Below, in pieces: positions 7,744 through 18,522 of a stretch of DNA of 64,000 bases (position 1 is its first letter; each line of letters begins with the position of its first letter). The stretch lies in contig NZ_BLAF01000017.1 in NCBI RefSeq assembly GCF_009687885.1, forward strand, positions 1 through 64,000. Reading direction: 5' to 3'. The notes beneath the pieces were generated by a model. That model did not search any database, was not told where the DNA came from, and saw only the letters and a list, made by a program, of their open reading frames with translations. Origin of the DNA: Acrocarpospora pleiomorpha (lineage in GTDB: Bacteria > Actinomycetota > Actinomycetes > Streptosporangiales > Streptosporangiaceae). Made by a program: the position numbers and the translations under genes.

Positions 7744-10521
7744 CTATCGCAATGCCGCGAGAACGTCACGCATGTACTCAAGCGCTTGCCGGGCATCGAA
7801 CTTCTGTCCAGGCTGTACGACACCTGCGGCGATCTGGCCGGCGGCGTCGGCGACGAGGGTCCGGAGCGCGAGGGCGCCGAAGTCGCCGGTGGTCGCGAGG
7901 TAGTCCAGCACGCGTGCCGCGTCCCGCAGGCGTCCGATCGCCGCCATCATGTTGACGAACTCCACGGCGGCGATCCTGGCGACGTCGGTGTAGTCGGTCT
8001 CAAGCAACTCTTCGACGTACGAGCGGAGAATCCGGAACGCCCCCGGCCGGTCCCCGCGCCGGAAGGCGGATCGTGCCTCCATGGGTTTGCCCACCGAGAC
8101 GGTCCGATGGGGGACGGCGACGCTCGCCGACTCGTCGAAGAACCGGTCCGCCCGGTCGGCGTCGCCCTGGAGCAGGGCGGAGTAGCCGAGCATGGCCAAG
8201 CTCAGGCACAGGAAGGTCGGCGGGCCCTGAACGCGATACCGATCCACCAGGGCCGGGACGAATCCGTCCAGTTCCTCGAAACGTCCGACGCTCAGCAGCC
8301 CTGACGCCACCCCGGCGATCTCCGTGAGCGCCGCCGCGTGGTCCTCGCCTATCCGCCGGAGCCAGGCCACGGCCTCGGCGGCGGACTCCCGCTGCGCTTC
8401 GCCGTCCTCGTAGAGGTACGCCCGCGTGTACCGAATGAGCGGATGGTCCGGCCGCCCGTGCCGGCGGACGAGACGCTCATACCCGTCGTGATCTCCGCTT
8501 TGCATGGCGCGATACGCGGCCCACGCGAGCCAGTAGACGATCTGCTCCTCGTCGTCCGCCGGCGTGATGGCGAGGATCCGCTCGGCCCAGTCGCTGATCT
8601 CGCTCTGCTTGCGCAGGTTGACCTCCGCCGCGACAGGCCGGACCAGCGCGTCGGCCGCCTCGCGGTCGCCGGCGGCACAGGCCCGGTCGAAGGCGGCACG
8701 GAGGTTCGGCCACAACTGCCCGAGGCGGGCCACCCCTTCGATCTCGGCCGGGCCGACGAGCAGCCGATGGATATCGGCGACACTGTCGCGGCACCACCGC
8801 GCGTGGCGTTCGGCGATCAGGCCGGTCTGGCCCTCCTCCGCCAGATGCTCGGCCGCCAGCTCACGAATGGACTCCAGCAGCCGGAAACGCCGCCCGAACG
8901 GGCCGGACTCGGCGACGAGCATCGACTTGTCGACCAGATCCCCCAGCAGGTCGTCGATATCCGCACCCGCGGCGACGCTCCCGGCCGCCGCGAGATCGAA
9001 CGGCCCCGCGAAGATCGAGAGCCGCTGGAAGAGGACCTGCTGGGGGCGCGTGAGCAGGTCGTAGGACCAGTCGATGGTGGCCCGCAGCGTCCGGTGGCGT
9101 TCGGCGCTGGTTCGCCTGCCGCCGGTCAGGAGGCGGAGGGGAGCGCCGAGCCGGGCCACGAGATCCGGTGGCGCGAGACTTCTCGTGCGAGCGGCGGCCA
9201 GCTCGATGGCGAGCGGGACGCCGTCGAGGCGGCGGCAGATCTCCTCGACGTCGTCCCGGTGGGCCTGGGGGTCGAAGGTCAGCGAGACCGCCCGGGCCCG
9301 CTCGTTGAACAGCTCGGCTCCCGGCCCGGCAGGGTCCAGGGGCGCCACCTCGACGAGCTGCTCGCCGCCGATGCCGAGGGGCTCCCGGGACGTGGCGAGC
9401 ACCCGCACGCTCGGGCAACGCTCGGCGACGGCGTGGGCGAGCTCGGCCGCGCCGTCGATGACATGTTCGCAGTTGTCCAGGACGAGAAGCGCCGCACGTG
9501 ACCGCAGGGCCACGACGATCGACTGGGTCAGGGTGCGCCCCGAGCTCTCCTCGACCTCCAGGGTGTCGGCCACGACGCGGGGCACGTCGCCCGGCGAGGC
9601 GATGTCGGCCAGTTCCACGAGCCAGGCCGCCGCGCCGGACATCTGCGCCGCCGCCAGGGCCAGCCGGGTCTTGCCTATCCCGCCCGGTCCTACCAGCGTC
9701 ACGACGGGGGACTCCGCGAGAACGCCGGCGACGACGCCGAGATCCTCATCACGGCCGATGAGCCGGCCCAGCCGGACCGGGAGGTTCCCGGCGCCGTCGC
9801 CGAGCGGGAGGACGCGGTGTCCTGACCCGCGCAGCCGCTCATCATGGCCGAGAATCAGGGACTCCAGGTCGCGCAGGCGTGGGCCGGGTTCTATCCCGAG
9901 CTCCTCCACGAGGTGGCGGCGGGCCTTCTGGTACGCCGCGAGCGCGTCAGCCTGCCGTCCGACCCGGTACAGGGCGGTCATCAGCAGCGCCCACAACCCC
10001 TCGCGCAGCGGATGGCACGCGGTGAGCTCCGTCAGCGGGCCGACGGCCGCCTGGACATCCGTCCCGACGCGACGCTCGAGATCGGCTTCCACCGCGCCCA
10101 GCCACTGCTCCACCAGCCCGTCCACCATCGGCGTGAGGGCGTGCGCGTCGAGCCCGGCAAGGGGAGTTCCGGTCCACTCGGCCAGCGCCGCCTGGACGTC
10201 GCCCACGTCGAGCCGCCGCCGGAAGCGGGCCACGTCGACCGCGTCGGCCGCCACGGCCAGGCGGTAGCCCGCGCCGGTCCGGACGATCGAGTCGGGGCCC
10301 AGGGCCTTGCGGAGACGGACGACATAGGACTGCACGGTCTTTTCCGCCGTACGCGGTGGGTCGTCGCCCCACACCAGCTCCACCAGCCGCGGCACCGGAA
10401 CGACGGACCCGGCGGACAGGGCGAGCACCGCGAGCACGGTCTGGCACTTCGCCGGACCGACGTCCACCGTCTCCCCACCGACGGTGGCAGTGACCCCACC
10501 GAAAAGACCGATCCGCACCAC
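7744..10521 (-). CDS. AfsR/SARP-type regulator with NB-ARC ATPase
   Basis: About 925 residues. Order: OmpR-type winged-helix DNA-binding domain (residues ~1-90, with RTAEKTVQSYVVRLRKAL), bacterial transcriptional activator domain (~95-240, RQADALAAYQKARRHLVEELG), NB-ARC/STAND ATPase (Walker A VGPGGIGKTRLALA; LLVLDNCEHVIDGA; ATSREPLGI sensor motif), then helical TPR-like repeats. This is the AfsR architecture, which integrates signals to activate secondary metabolism or nearby genes. The start is uncertain: the frame begins with a GTG at 10563, but a GGGAGC site supports the GTG pair at 10521/10518. Divergent from a DUF4386 gene, which is a plausible target. Confidence 0.85.
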   Translation of the reverse strand: MVRIGLFGGVTATVGGETVDVGPAKCQTVLAVLALSAGSVVPVPRLVELVWGDDPPRTAEKTVQSYVVRLRKALGPDSIVRTGAGYRLAVAADAVDVARFRRRLDVGDVQAALAEWTGTPLAGLDAHALTPMVDGLVEQWLGAVEADLERRVGTDVQAAVGPLTELTACHPLREGLWALLMTALYRVGRQADALAAYQKARRHLVEELGIEPGPRLRDLESLILGHDERLRGSGHRVLPLGDGAGNLPVRLGRLIGRDEDLGVVAGVLAESPVVTLVGPGGIGKTRLALAAAQMSGAAAWLVELADIASPGDVPRVVADTLEVEESSGRTLTQSIVVALRSRAALLVLDNCEHVIDGAAELAHAVAERCPSVRVLATSREPLGIGGEQLVEVAPLDPAGPGAELFNERARAVSLTFDPQAHRDDVEEICRRLDGVPLAIELAAARTRSLAPPDLVARLGAPLRLLTGGRRTSAERHRTLRATIDWSYDLLTRPQQVLFQRLSIFAGPFDLAAAGSVAAGADIDDLLGDLVDKSMLVAESGPFGRRFRLLESIRELAAEHLAEEGQTGLIAERHARWCRDSVADIHRLLVGPAEIEGVARLGQLWPNLRAAFDRACAAGDREAADALVRPVAAEVNLRKQSEISDWAERILAITPADDEEQIVYWLAWAAYRAMQSGDHDGYERLVRRHGRPDHPLIRYTRAYLYEDGEAQRESAAEAVAWLRRIGEDHAAALTEIAGVASGLLSVGRFEELDGFVPALVDRYRVQGPPTFLCLSLAMLGYSALLQGDADRADRFFDESASVAVPHRTVSVGKPMEARSAFRRGDRPGAFRILRSYVEELLETDYTDVARIAAVEFVNMMAAIGRLRDAARVLDYLATTGDFGALALRTLVADAAGQIAAGVVQPGQKFDARQALEYMRDVLAALR

Positions 10522-10642
10522 CGGGCCGCTCCCGCGCTCAGGGATCGATCCTCCCACAACCACGGCTATACCGGCCTTCCACCAGGACTCAACTCGGCTC
10601 TGTCACGGTCTGACCACATCCAAAGGACCGAAGGAGCACCTC

Positions 10643-11344
10643 ATGGACTCACCGAAGCGGCTCGCCAGAGCCGCAGGAGTCTTCTACCTCATCGTCGCCA
10701 TCCTCGGCGGCTTCGCCCAGGTCGTGCGACTCGATGTCTTCGCGCCGGGCGATGCCGCCACCACCGTCGCGAACGTCGTGGCGAACGCCTCGCTGGTCCG
10801 GATGAGCTTCGTGGCCGACCTGACGCAGGCGACATTCCTCCTGCTCGTCGTCATGTCCCTCTACCGGCTGCTGCGGCACGTGAACAAGAGCGTGGCCCAC
10901 GCCATGGTCATCTTCGTGGTGGTCGCGGTCGCCGTCATCTGCCTGAACATGCTCCACCAGCTGGGCGGCCTGCTCGTCGCCACCGATCCCTCCTACGCCG
11001 GCGCCTTCGGCCCCGAAGGCTCGCCCGCGCTGGTGCTGCTCCTGTTCGACCTCCAGCACTCCGGCTACCTCATCGCCCAGATCTTCTTCGGCCTGTGGCT
11101 GTTCCCCCTGGGCCTCCTCGTCTACCGGTCCGGCATGTTCCCCCGTCCGCTCGGCGTCACGCTGATGGTCGCGACCGGCTTCTACCTGCTCGACGTGGCC
11201 CTGCAGTTCCTCGCCCCCGAACTCGCCGGCGTGGTCAACCCGCTCGTCGTCGTGGTGGCGACCGTCAGCGAGGTCTCCATGCTCGCCTACCTCTTGATCA
11301 AGGGCGTCAAGACCCGTCCCGCGGACCACGCGCTCGCGACCTGA
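10643..11344 (+). CDS. DUF4386 polytopic membrane protein
   Basis: 233 residues with about six membrane segments. Family hallmarks are the N-terminal RAAGVFYLIVAILGGFAQV and the later FFGLWLFPLGLLVYRSG and RPLGVTLMVATGFYLLD. AAGGAGCACCTC supports the ATG at 10643; the open frame runs further upstream over the regulator promoter. No catalytic function is known for the family. Divergent from, and possibly controlled by, the AfsR-type regulator. Confidence 0.82.
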   Translation: MDSPKRLARAAGVFYLIVAILGGFAQVVRLDVFAPGDAATTVANVVANASLVRMSFVADLTQATFLLLVVMSLYRLLRHVNKSVAHAMVIFVVVAVAVICLNMLHQLGGLLVATDPSYAGAFGPEGSPALVLLLFDLQHSGYLIAQIFFGLWLFPLGLLVYRSGMFPRPLGVTLMVATGFYLLDVALQFLAPELAGVVNPLVVVVATVSEVSMLAYLLIKGVKTRPADHALAT

Positions 11345-11360
11345 ATGGTGGTCCGGTGCG

Positions 11361-11398
11361 AAGTGGACCTCGGCTGGCGCTGGTGCGGGCATTACGTT
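11361..11398 (+). promoter_or_regulatory. Shared AAGTGGACCT box and -10 of the mutase gene
   Basis: AAGTGGACCT at 11361-11370 is followed after 22 bp by TACGTT (11393-11398), a plausible -10. That places a transcript start about 2 nt before the ATG at 11407; the gene has no Shine-Dalgarno sequence, so a leaderless message fits. The same box and spacing occur before the GT2 gene at 12636 and the FemAB-like gene at 38519. Confidence 0.5.
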
Positions 11399-11400
11399 GA

Positions 11401-12546
<1,146 letters not shown>

Positions 12547-12576
12547 GTGGTCCACCAAGCCGATCATCCGCCGCCG

Positions 12577-12614
12577 AAGTGGACCTGTGAACGCCCAGAA
12601 CCCGTGGATACGCT
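12577..12614 (+). promoter_or_regulatory. Shared AAGTGGACCT box and -10 of the GT2 operon
   Basis: AAGTGGACCT (12577-12586), 22 bp, then TACGCT (12609-12614). Predicted transcript start near 12621 leaves a leader of 15-21 nt that contains the GGGGGAG ribosome site of the following gene. Box, spacing and hexamer match the element upstream of glf. Confidence 0.5.
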
Positions 12615-12635
12615 GCCGAAAAGGACCCTGGGGGA

Positions 12636-13610
12636 GTGGCCGTGGCGAACACCGGACCGGCAGAAGCCGGATTATCAGTGGTCATCCCCTGTTTCAACGA
12701 AGTCGAGGCCATCGCCCGGGTGCACGCCGAGATCGTGGCCGACCTGGGGCACCTGGACCTGGAGATCCTCTTCGTCGACGACGGCAGCGACGACGGCACC
12801 CTCGAAGCGATCAAATCGCTCGCCGGAACCGATCCCCGCGTGCGGTACATCTCCTTCACCAGGAACTTCGGCTTCGAGGCGGCGTTCTCGGCCGGCTACC
12901 GGTACGCGGGCCGCCCGTGGATCCTGCATCTCGACGCCGACCAGCAGTTCCCCGCGGCCGAGGCGCTCCGGCTGATCGACGCCTCTCCCGGCCAGGACGC
13001 GGTGTTCGGGGTCAGGACCGAGCGCAAGGACTCCTGGACCCGCAGGTCCGGCACCGCGCTCTTCCACTTCCTGGCCGCCAGGGTCCTGAACGTGGAGCTG
13101 CCGCCGGGAGCGACCGCGTTCCGGCTGGTGCGCTCGCCGGTCGCCCGTGCGGTCGTCGACCTCGAGCTGGGCACGCCGTACTTCCTCGCCACCCTGCCGA
13201 AGCTGACCAGCAGGTATGTCACCGTCCCGGTGCGCCACCGCGAGCGCCTGACCGGTTCGCCGAAGGCGACCCTGCGCCGGCTCGCCGCGCACGCGGCCGG
13301 TCTGTTCGTCACCAGGAGCGGGCGGCTGACGAGCGCGGCGTCCGGCCTGGCCCTGGCCGGGGCAGGGCTGGCCGCGCTGGCCGCCGCCGGCGCGGCGCTG
13401 GGCGGGCTCGGCCAGCCGGCCGGGGCCACGGTGTCGCTGCTGCTCGCGGCGGTGAGCCTCGGCGTGCTGGCCTTCCTGGTACGGCACCAGGCGACGATCG
13501 CGGCCGGTCAGGCCAGACCCAGGCTCTTCTACGTCCGCGAGGCGAGCATCCCGATCGCCGCCGAGGACCTGCTGTGCCGCCCCGCCGAAACCAGCGCGCG
13601 GCGGCCATGA
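12636..13610 (+). CDS. GT2 family glycosyltransferase, DPM1/ArnC-like, copy 1
   Basis: 324 residues. N-terminal GT-A domain: SVVIPCFNEVEAI, FVDDGSDDGT, SFTRNFGFEAAFSAGYRYA and the DxD-type HLDADQQFP; the C-terminal ~80 residues hold two membrane segments. This is the layout of polyprenyl-phosphate glycosyltransferases, which load a sugar onto a lipid carrier at the inner face of the membrane. The start is GTG; either 12636 or the GTG at 12642, which has better spacing to GGGGGAG. Overlaps the flippase-like gene by 4 nt. A paralogue lies at 23480-24466 (RNFG.SAAISAGFRYA). Confidence 0.87.
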   Translation: MAVANTGPAEAGLSVVIPCFNEVEAIARVHAEIVADLGHLDLEILFVDDGSDDGTLEAIKSLAGTDPRVRYISFTRNFGFEAAFSAGYRYAGRPWILHLDADQQFPAAEALRLIDASPGQDAVFGVRTERKDSWTRRSGTALFHFLAARVLNVELPPGATAFRLVRSPVARAVVDLELGTPYFLATLPKLTSRYVTVPVRHRERLTGSPKATLRRLAAHAAGLFVTRSGRLTSAASGLALAGAGLAALAAAGAALGGLGQPAGATVSLLLAAVSLGVLAFLVRHQATIAAGQARPRLFYVREASIPIAAEDLLCRPAETSARRP

Positions 13611-14866
13611 GCGAGGTGACCGTCGCCTTCCCCCGGCCTGCCATGATCCTGCGCCTGCTCGCGGGCCGGGGGGCGTTCCGGCTCGGCGTGCAGCTCATGC
13701 CGGTCGCCCTGACGGGGGTCTGGGACGCAGGCGCCTTCGGCCTTTACGCCAGCACGGTCGGGTTGTCCATGTGGCTGCCGCTGGTCGTGAACGCGCCGGA
13801 GAAGGCCGCCCTGAAGGCGCTGCCCCGGTGCCGGCGGCTCGCGCCGGAACTGGCCAGGATCACCGTCGCCTTGTCCGCCGCTCCGGTGGCCGTCCTGCTG
13901 GCCGTCCTGGTGCCGGTCATGGCGCTGGCCCCCGCCTCGGAGGCGGCGGCGTACCTCGCCGCGGCGGCCTGGCTCGCCTGCACCGGCCTGCTCATGACCC
14001 TGTGCGGCCTGCACCGCCTGTACGGCAGCCCTGCCGCTGACGCGCTGGCGTTCGCGGCCAACGGCGTCGCGGTGCTCGCGGCCACCGCCGTCACCTGGCT
14101 GGCCGGCTGGGCGCCGCAGTTCCACCTGACGACGCTGGCCGCCGGGTGCGCCCTGGTCACGGCATGGACGCTGGCGACACTACCGAAGGCCGTGACACGG
14201 CCCGAGCGCAGACTGCGGCGACGCGGGCTCGTCCGCCGCCTGGCCCACACGACGGTGCTGCTCGGCGGTTCGGAGGTGCTGGACACGCTCTCCTTCTCCC
14301 TGATCTACCTGGCCCTGGCCGTGTCCGGGCAGATCGCCGAGAGCGGAACCCTCTACCTGGTCCTGCTGCCCGCGACCGCGATCGCCCAGCTGGCCAACTA
14401 CTTGCTGCGGATGGCCCAGCCCGGCACGTCCGCCCGGCTGCGGGGCACCGGCCGCGCCGAGGGCGACGCGCGCGCCGCCGCGTTGCTGCGCCTCGGCGAG
14501 CGCCTCGGTCTCGCCTTCGCCGTGCTCTGGTCAGTCCTGCTGCTCGTGCCGGGCACCCGCGAACCGCTGCTGACCGGAGTCGGCCGCCTGGTGGCGCTCG
14601 GCGCGCTCGCGCTGCTCGTACTGGCCCTGTTCCTCATCGTGAGATACGCCGTGCACCTGCTGGAGAACACCACCGACCGGGCCGCGGCCCGCACCTCCAC
14701 GACCGCGCTGATCGGCGTGCTCGCCGCCGGCCTCCTGGCGGCCGCGCTGGCGCCCGCGCTCGGGGCGGTGGGCGGCCTGACGGCCCTGGCCCTCGCCATC
14801 GCGGCCCGGGCGGGCGTCCTGCGGCGAACACTGCGAACCCAACGCACTGACAGTACGGAGCACTGA
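13607..14866 (+). CDS. Polytopic membrane protein, flippase-like
   Basis: 419 residues, almost wholly hydrophobic, with 10-12 predicted membrane segments and a basic loop near residue 200 (RPERRLRRRGLVRRL). Segment layout and the GGSEVLDTLSFSLIYL stretch resemble polysaccharide-export flippases of the MATE/Wzx (MOP) superfamily, but no diagnostic motif was identified. It overlaps the preceding GT2 gene (ATGA) and ends 1 nt before the carbamoyltransferase gene, so it probably exports a lipid-linked intermediate made by this operon. Family call is tentative. Confidence 0.6.
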   Translation: MSEVTVAFPRPAMILRLLAGRGAFRLGVQLMPVALTGVWDAGAFGLYASTVGLSMWLPLVVNAPEKAALKALPRCRRLAPELARITVALSAAPVAVLLAVLVPVMALAPASEAAAYLAAAAWLACTGLLMTLCGLHRLYGSPAADALAFAANGVAVLAATAVTWLAGWAPQFHLTTLAAGCALVTAWTLATLPKAVTRPERRLRRRGLVRRLAHTTVLLGGSEVLDTLSFSLIYLALAVSGQIAESGTLYLVLLPATAIAQLANYLLRMAQPGTSARLRGTGRAEGDARAAALLRLGERLGLAFAVLWSVLLLVPGTREPLLTGVGRLVALGALALLVLALFLIVRYAVHLLENTTDRAAARTSTTALIGVLAAGLLAAALAPALGAVGGLTALALAIAARAGVLRRTLRTQRTDSTEH

Positions 14867-14867
14867 G

Positions 14868-16673
14868 ATGTACGTCCTTGGCATATCCCGGGTCCACGAC
14901 TCGGCGGCCGCGCTGGTGCGCGACGGCGAGATCGTCGCGTTCGCGGAGGAGGAACGGTTCAGCCGCGTCAAGCACGACGGCCGCTTCCCCGGCGGGGCGA
15001 TCAACTCCTGCCTCGACCAGGCGGGCATCACCCTGGCCGAGGTGGACCACGTCGCCTTCTACTGGCAGCGCTGGCCCGAGGTCGCGCACGCGGCCAGGGT
15101 GTTCGCCCGCTACTTCCCCGGCACCCTGGAGGTGTTCCGCAACAGGCGCGAGGGAGGCGTGCGCTCGGCCGGCTGGCGGGAGACCTGGCGGCACGGCGGG
15201 GGATCTGGCGGCGTGGACGACTTCCACGTCGGCGGGGCGGTGCTCGCGCATGTCAAACGCACCTACACGATCGGCCAGGAGATCAGGGACGCCGTCGGGC
15301 ACACCGGACCGACCCGGTTCAAGGTGCATCTGATCGACCATCACCGCGCGCACGCGGCCAGCGCCTTCTACGTCTCCCCGTTCGACTCCGCCGCCGTCCT
15401 CACCATGGACGGCGTCGGCAGCGACGGCACGAGCACCTGCCTGGCCGTCGCGCACGGCGACAAGATCTCCGACCTGCGGCGCGTCAAGTACCCGCACTCC
15501 CTGGGCGCCATGTACGCGATCATCACCGGCTACCTCGGTTTCCACCCCACCGTGGACGAGGGCAAGGTGATGGGCCTGGCCCCCTTCGGCTCCGGCGCCT
15601 ACGTCGACCAGTTCGCCGACCTCGTCCACCTGGACCCCGACGGCGGGTTCGAGCTGAACCTGAGCTGGTTCCGGCATCACGTCAACGGCCGGCACCTGGT
15701 CTCGCGGAAGTTCCTCGACACCTTCGGCCCGCCGCGGCCCCGGACGAAGGTCACCAGGGACAACCCGATCTCGCAGCACTACATGGACATCGCCTACGCG
15801 TTGCAGGCGACGCTGGAACGCGCGGGCCTGCACCTGGCCAGGTGGCTGCACGGGCGGACCGGGCTGCCCCGGCTGGCCGTGGCCGGCGGCGTGGCGCTGA
15901 ACTCGGTCATGAACGGCCGGATCCTGCGGGAGACGCCGTTCGAGGAGTTCTTCGCCCAACCGGCGGCGGCCGACGACGGGTCGGCGCTCGGCGCGGCCCT
16001 GGAGGTGTCGGTGGGCCGCTACGGCCGCCCCCGGCCGACCGAGGGCTTCATCTACACGGGCCCGGAATTCGGCGAGGACCGGATGGAACGGGCGCTGGCC
16101 GACGCCGGGGTGCCGTACCAGCGGATGGACGACATCGCCGCGCACACCGCGGCGGCGCTCGCCGACGGCCTGATCGTGGGCTGGTTCCAGGGCCGGATGG
16201 AGTGCGGCCCGCGCGCCCTGGGCAACAGGTCGCTGCTCGCCGATCCCCGGGATCCGGAGGCCAAGACCCGGATGAACGAGAAGGTCAAGCACCGCGAGGC
16301 GTTCCGGCCGTTCGCGCCGTCGTGCCTGGCGGAGCGCGCGGGGGAGTACTTCGAGGGCGACCACCCGTCGCCGGTCATGCTGCTGGTCTCCGACGTGCTG
16401 GAGCACCAGCGCGATCGGGTGCCCGCGATCACGCACGTGGACGGCACCGCCCGGGTGCAGACGGTGAGCCGGGACGACAACCCGCTCTATCACCGGCTCA
16501 TCGAGAGGTTCGCGGAGCTGACCGGCGTGCCGATGCTGATGAACACCTCCTTCAACGACAACGACGAGCCCATCGTGTGCACGCCGGAGGACGCGGTCGC
16601 CTGCTTCCGCAAGACCGACGTCGACGCGCTCGCGCTCGGCCCCTTCTGGGTGCGGAAGGAGGCCGGGGTATGA
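14868..16673 (+). CDS. Carbamoyltransferase (NodU/CmcH/TobZ family)
   Basis: 601 residues, full length. The N-terminal Kae1-like domain starts MYVLGISRVHDSAAAL and carries DHHRAHAASAFY and TMDGVGSDGT; the C-terminal YrdC-like domain carries MECGPRALGNRSLLADP, KVKHREAFRPFAPS and LMNTSFNDNDEPIV. Members transfer carbamoyl from carbamoyl phosphate, via carbamoyl-AMP, to a hydroxyl of a sugar or antibiotic. Its place between a lipid-type glycosyltransferase/flippase pair and an ATP-grasp gene suggests a carbamoylated sugar in the final product. The conserved histidines of DHHRAH are intact, so it should be active. Confidence 0.93.
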   Translation: MYVLGISRVHDSAAALVRDGEIVAFAEEERFSRVKHDGRFPGGAINSCLDQAGITLAEVDHVAFYWQRWPEVAHAARVFARYFPGTLEVFRNRREGGVRSAGWRETWRHGGGSGGVDDFHVGGAVLAHVKRTYTIGQEIRDAVGHTGPTRFKVHLIDHHRAHAASAFYVSPFDSAAVLTMDGVGSDGTSTCLAVAHGDKISDLRRVKYPHSLGAMYAIITGYLGFHPTVDEGKVMGLAPFGSGAYVDQFADLVHLDPDGGFELNLSWFRHHVNGRHLVSRKFLDTFGPPRPRTKVTRDNPISQHYMDIAYALQATLERAGLHLARWLHGRTGLPRLAVAGGVALNSVMNGRILRETPFEEFFAQPAAADDGSALGAALEVSVGRYGRPRPTEGFIYTGPEFGEDRMERALADAGVPYQRMDDIAAHTAAALADGLIVGWFQGRMECGPRALGNRSLLADPRDPEAKTRMNEKVKHREAFRPFAPSCLAERAGEYFEGDHPSPVMLLVSDVLEHQRDRVPAITHVDGTARVQTVSRDDNPLYHRLIERFAELTGVPMLMNTSFNDNDEPIVCTPEDAVACFRKTDVDALALGPFWVRKEAGV

Positions 16674-17320
16674 AGAACTGGCTCTGGCTGGTTCCGGGGG
16701 TCCCGGCGGCGGCCCTGGTCTACCTGATCATGATCGTGCTGCCGCCGAAGCAGACGCTGGGCGACCTGGGGGACTGGGCGTTCAGGCTCAGCCCGTTCGT
16801 GCTCGCCGTGGTGACGGTGGCGGTGCTGCCCCGATGGAGGGCCGCACCCTGGCTGCTGGTCGGTGCCACGATCGTCTACATGGGCTTCCTGGACACCGGG
16901 CTGGTCCTGCGGATCCTGGCGTACGGCGCGGTCTCGCCCGCCGAGCAGGACGCGGCGTTCCAGCCGATCTACCAGTTCCAGCTGCTGACGGTGACGTTCG
17001 TGGTGCTGTTCGCGCTCTTGGCCTACCGCATGGCGGGGGCGCGCACCGCGGCGGTGCTCAAGGCCGGGTTCGCCGCCATCCTGGTGGTGATCTCCGGGCT
17101 CAACGACCTGACGTTCTGGCTGACCTATGACTGGCAGAACGGCAGGCCGTCCGAGCTGAGCTGGGCCTCGCACATCATCGTCTTCCTCGGCGGGCCGCCC
17201 AGCGTCACCGCGGCCGTGATCTTCATGGCCGTGCATCTGGCACTGGCCGTCGGCGTGCTCCTGCTGCCGCTGGACAGGATTGCCGAGCGGTGGCTCGCGC
17301 GTGGGCACGTGGCGTCGTGA
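16670..17320 (+). CDS. Unknown polytopic membrane protein, copy 1
   Basis: 216 residues with about six membrane segments. It is recognisably homologous to the product of 24463-25146: both have the tract SGLNDLTF / SGLEDLAF, then a loop with W-x-x-H-I / W-x-E-H-I, then IFMAVHLALAVGVLLLP / IFIAVHVVAAIAVLAVP. The conserved Asp, Trp and two His residues hint at a metal- or substrate-binding site in or near the membrane. Starts in a 4-nt overlap (ATGA) with the carbamoyltransferase and overlaps the ATP-grasp gene by GTGA. I do not recognise the family; the constant linkage to GT2 and ATP-grasp genes suggests it acts on a lipid-linked intermediate. Confidence 0.7.
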   Translation: MKNWLWLVPGVPAAALVYLIMIVLPPKQTLGDLGDWAFRLSPFVLAVVTVAVLPRWRAAPWLLVGATIVYMGFLDTGLVLRILAYGAVSPAEQDAAFQPIYQFQLLTVTFVVLFALLAYRMAGARTAAVLKAGFAAILVVISGLNDLTFWLTYDWQNGRPSELSWASHIIVFLGGPPSVTAAVIFMAVHLALAVGVLLLPLDRIAERWLARGHVAS

Positions 17321-18522
17321 AGGCCCTCGTCGTGCTCGGCGCGGCGGACGGCGCGCTGTCCACGTATCGGATCGCGGCCGAGATGGGCTACCGGACGATC
17401 GCCGTGGACCGCTCGGCCGCCGCGCCCGGCGTCGCCGTGGCGGACGAGTACCTGCCGCTGAGCACCCGGGACGCCGACGGGATCCTGCGCGCGCTCGCCT
17501 CGCGCGGTGACCTGGCCGGGGTCATCGCGCCGTGCAGCGACATCGCCCTGCCGACGCTGCTCCAGCTGACCCGCGCCCTCGGGCTGCCCGTGCACCTGTC
17601 GGAGACGGCCGTCCGCGCGTCGGTGGACAAGACGGTGTTGCGCGGCATGCTCGACCGCCTGGGCGTCTCCTCCTATCGGTGGATCGAGGGCCACGACCCC
17701 CGCGAGATCGCTTCAAGGGCTCGCGGCCTGCGGTTTCCGCTGGTGGTCAAGCCCGCGGACGCGCAAGGCGGTCGCGGCGTGACCAGATGCGAGTCGCCCG
17801 AGCAGGTCCCTGCGGCCGCGCAGGCGGCCAAGGAGCGCGCTTATGGCGGCGGGATCATGGTCGAGGAGGAGATCCGCGGTACGCACTGCGGCTGCGAGTG
17901 CATTATCGAGGGCGGCCGGGTGGTGTTCATGGCGATGACCCGGCGCACGCTGAGCCCGCCGCCGCTCACGCTGACCACGGCGCACGCCATGCCCACCGGG
18001 CTGCCGCCCAAGGTCGAACGGGCCTGCCGGCGGCTGGTGAACCGGGTGTGCGGGCTGCTTGGTTACCGGCGCGGACCGCTCAACCTCGACCTGGTCATCA
18101 CGCCGGGCGGTGAGCCGTATCTGATCGAGCTTGGGGTGCGCACCGGGGGAAACGGCATCGACGACCTGACGCGGATCTGCCACGGGGTCGATCCGGTCCG
18201 GGCGGCAGTGCGGGCCGCAGTCGGCGAGCCGTTCGAGCTGAGACCGCACGAACCGAGGCCGGTCATGTGGCAGGTGCTGGCCGCCGAGCAGGCGGGGAGG
18301 CTCGTCTCGGTCTCCGGCGTGGAGCGGGCCAGGGCGCTTCCGGGTGTGGCCGAGTTGGTGATCCTGGCGCGGCCCGGACAGCAGGCGCGGCCCTACGGCG
18401 AGGTGTCGGACAAGCTGGGCTGGGTGGTTCTGCGCGGGGACAGCGTCGCCGCGCTCGACGCCGCGTCGGAGGCCGTCGCGCGAACGTTGCGCTTCACGGT
18501 GGCGAGCCATGTACTCCACTGA
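17317..18522 (+). CDS. ATP-grasp carboxylate-amine ligase, copy 1
   Basis: 401 residues. The GTG at 17317 overlaps the upstream stop (GTGA) and puts the Rossmann-like preATP-grasp strand at the N-terminus (KALVVLGAADGALSTYRIA). The ATP-binding part has FPLVVKPADAQGGRGV and MVEEEI; the metal and substrate region has LNLDLVITPGGEPYLIELGVRTGGNG. The family forms amide or peptide bonds through acyl-phosphate intermediates. Similar in layout to the ligase at 22282-23490, so the pathway probably makes two distinct amide bonds. Overlaps the FemAB-like gene by 14 nt. Confidence 0.87.
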   Translation: MKALVVLGAADGALSTYRIAAEMGYRTIAVDRSAAAPGVAVADEYLPLSTRDADGILRALASRGDLAGVIAPCSDIALPTLLQLTRALGLPVHLSETAVRASVDKTVLRGMLDRLGVSSYRWIEGHDPREIASRARGLRFPLVVKPADAQGGRGVTRCESPEQVPAAAQAAKERAYGGGIMVEEEIRGTHCGCECIIEGGRVVFMAMTRRTLSPPPLTLTTAHAMPTGLPPKVERACRRLVNRVCGLLGYRRGPLNLDLVITPGGEPYLIELGVRTGGNGIDDLTRICHGVDPVRAAVRAAVGEPFELRPHEPRPVMWQVLAAEQAGRLVSVSGVERARALPGVAELVILARPGQQARPYGEVSDKLGWVVLRGDSVAALDAASEAVARTLRFTVASHVLH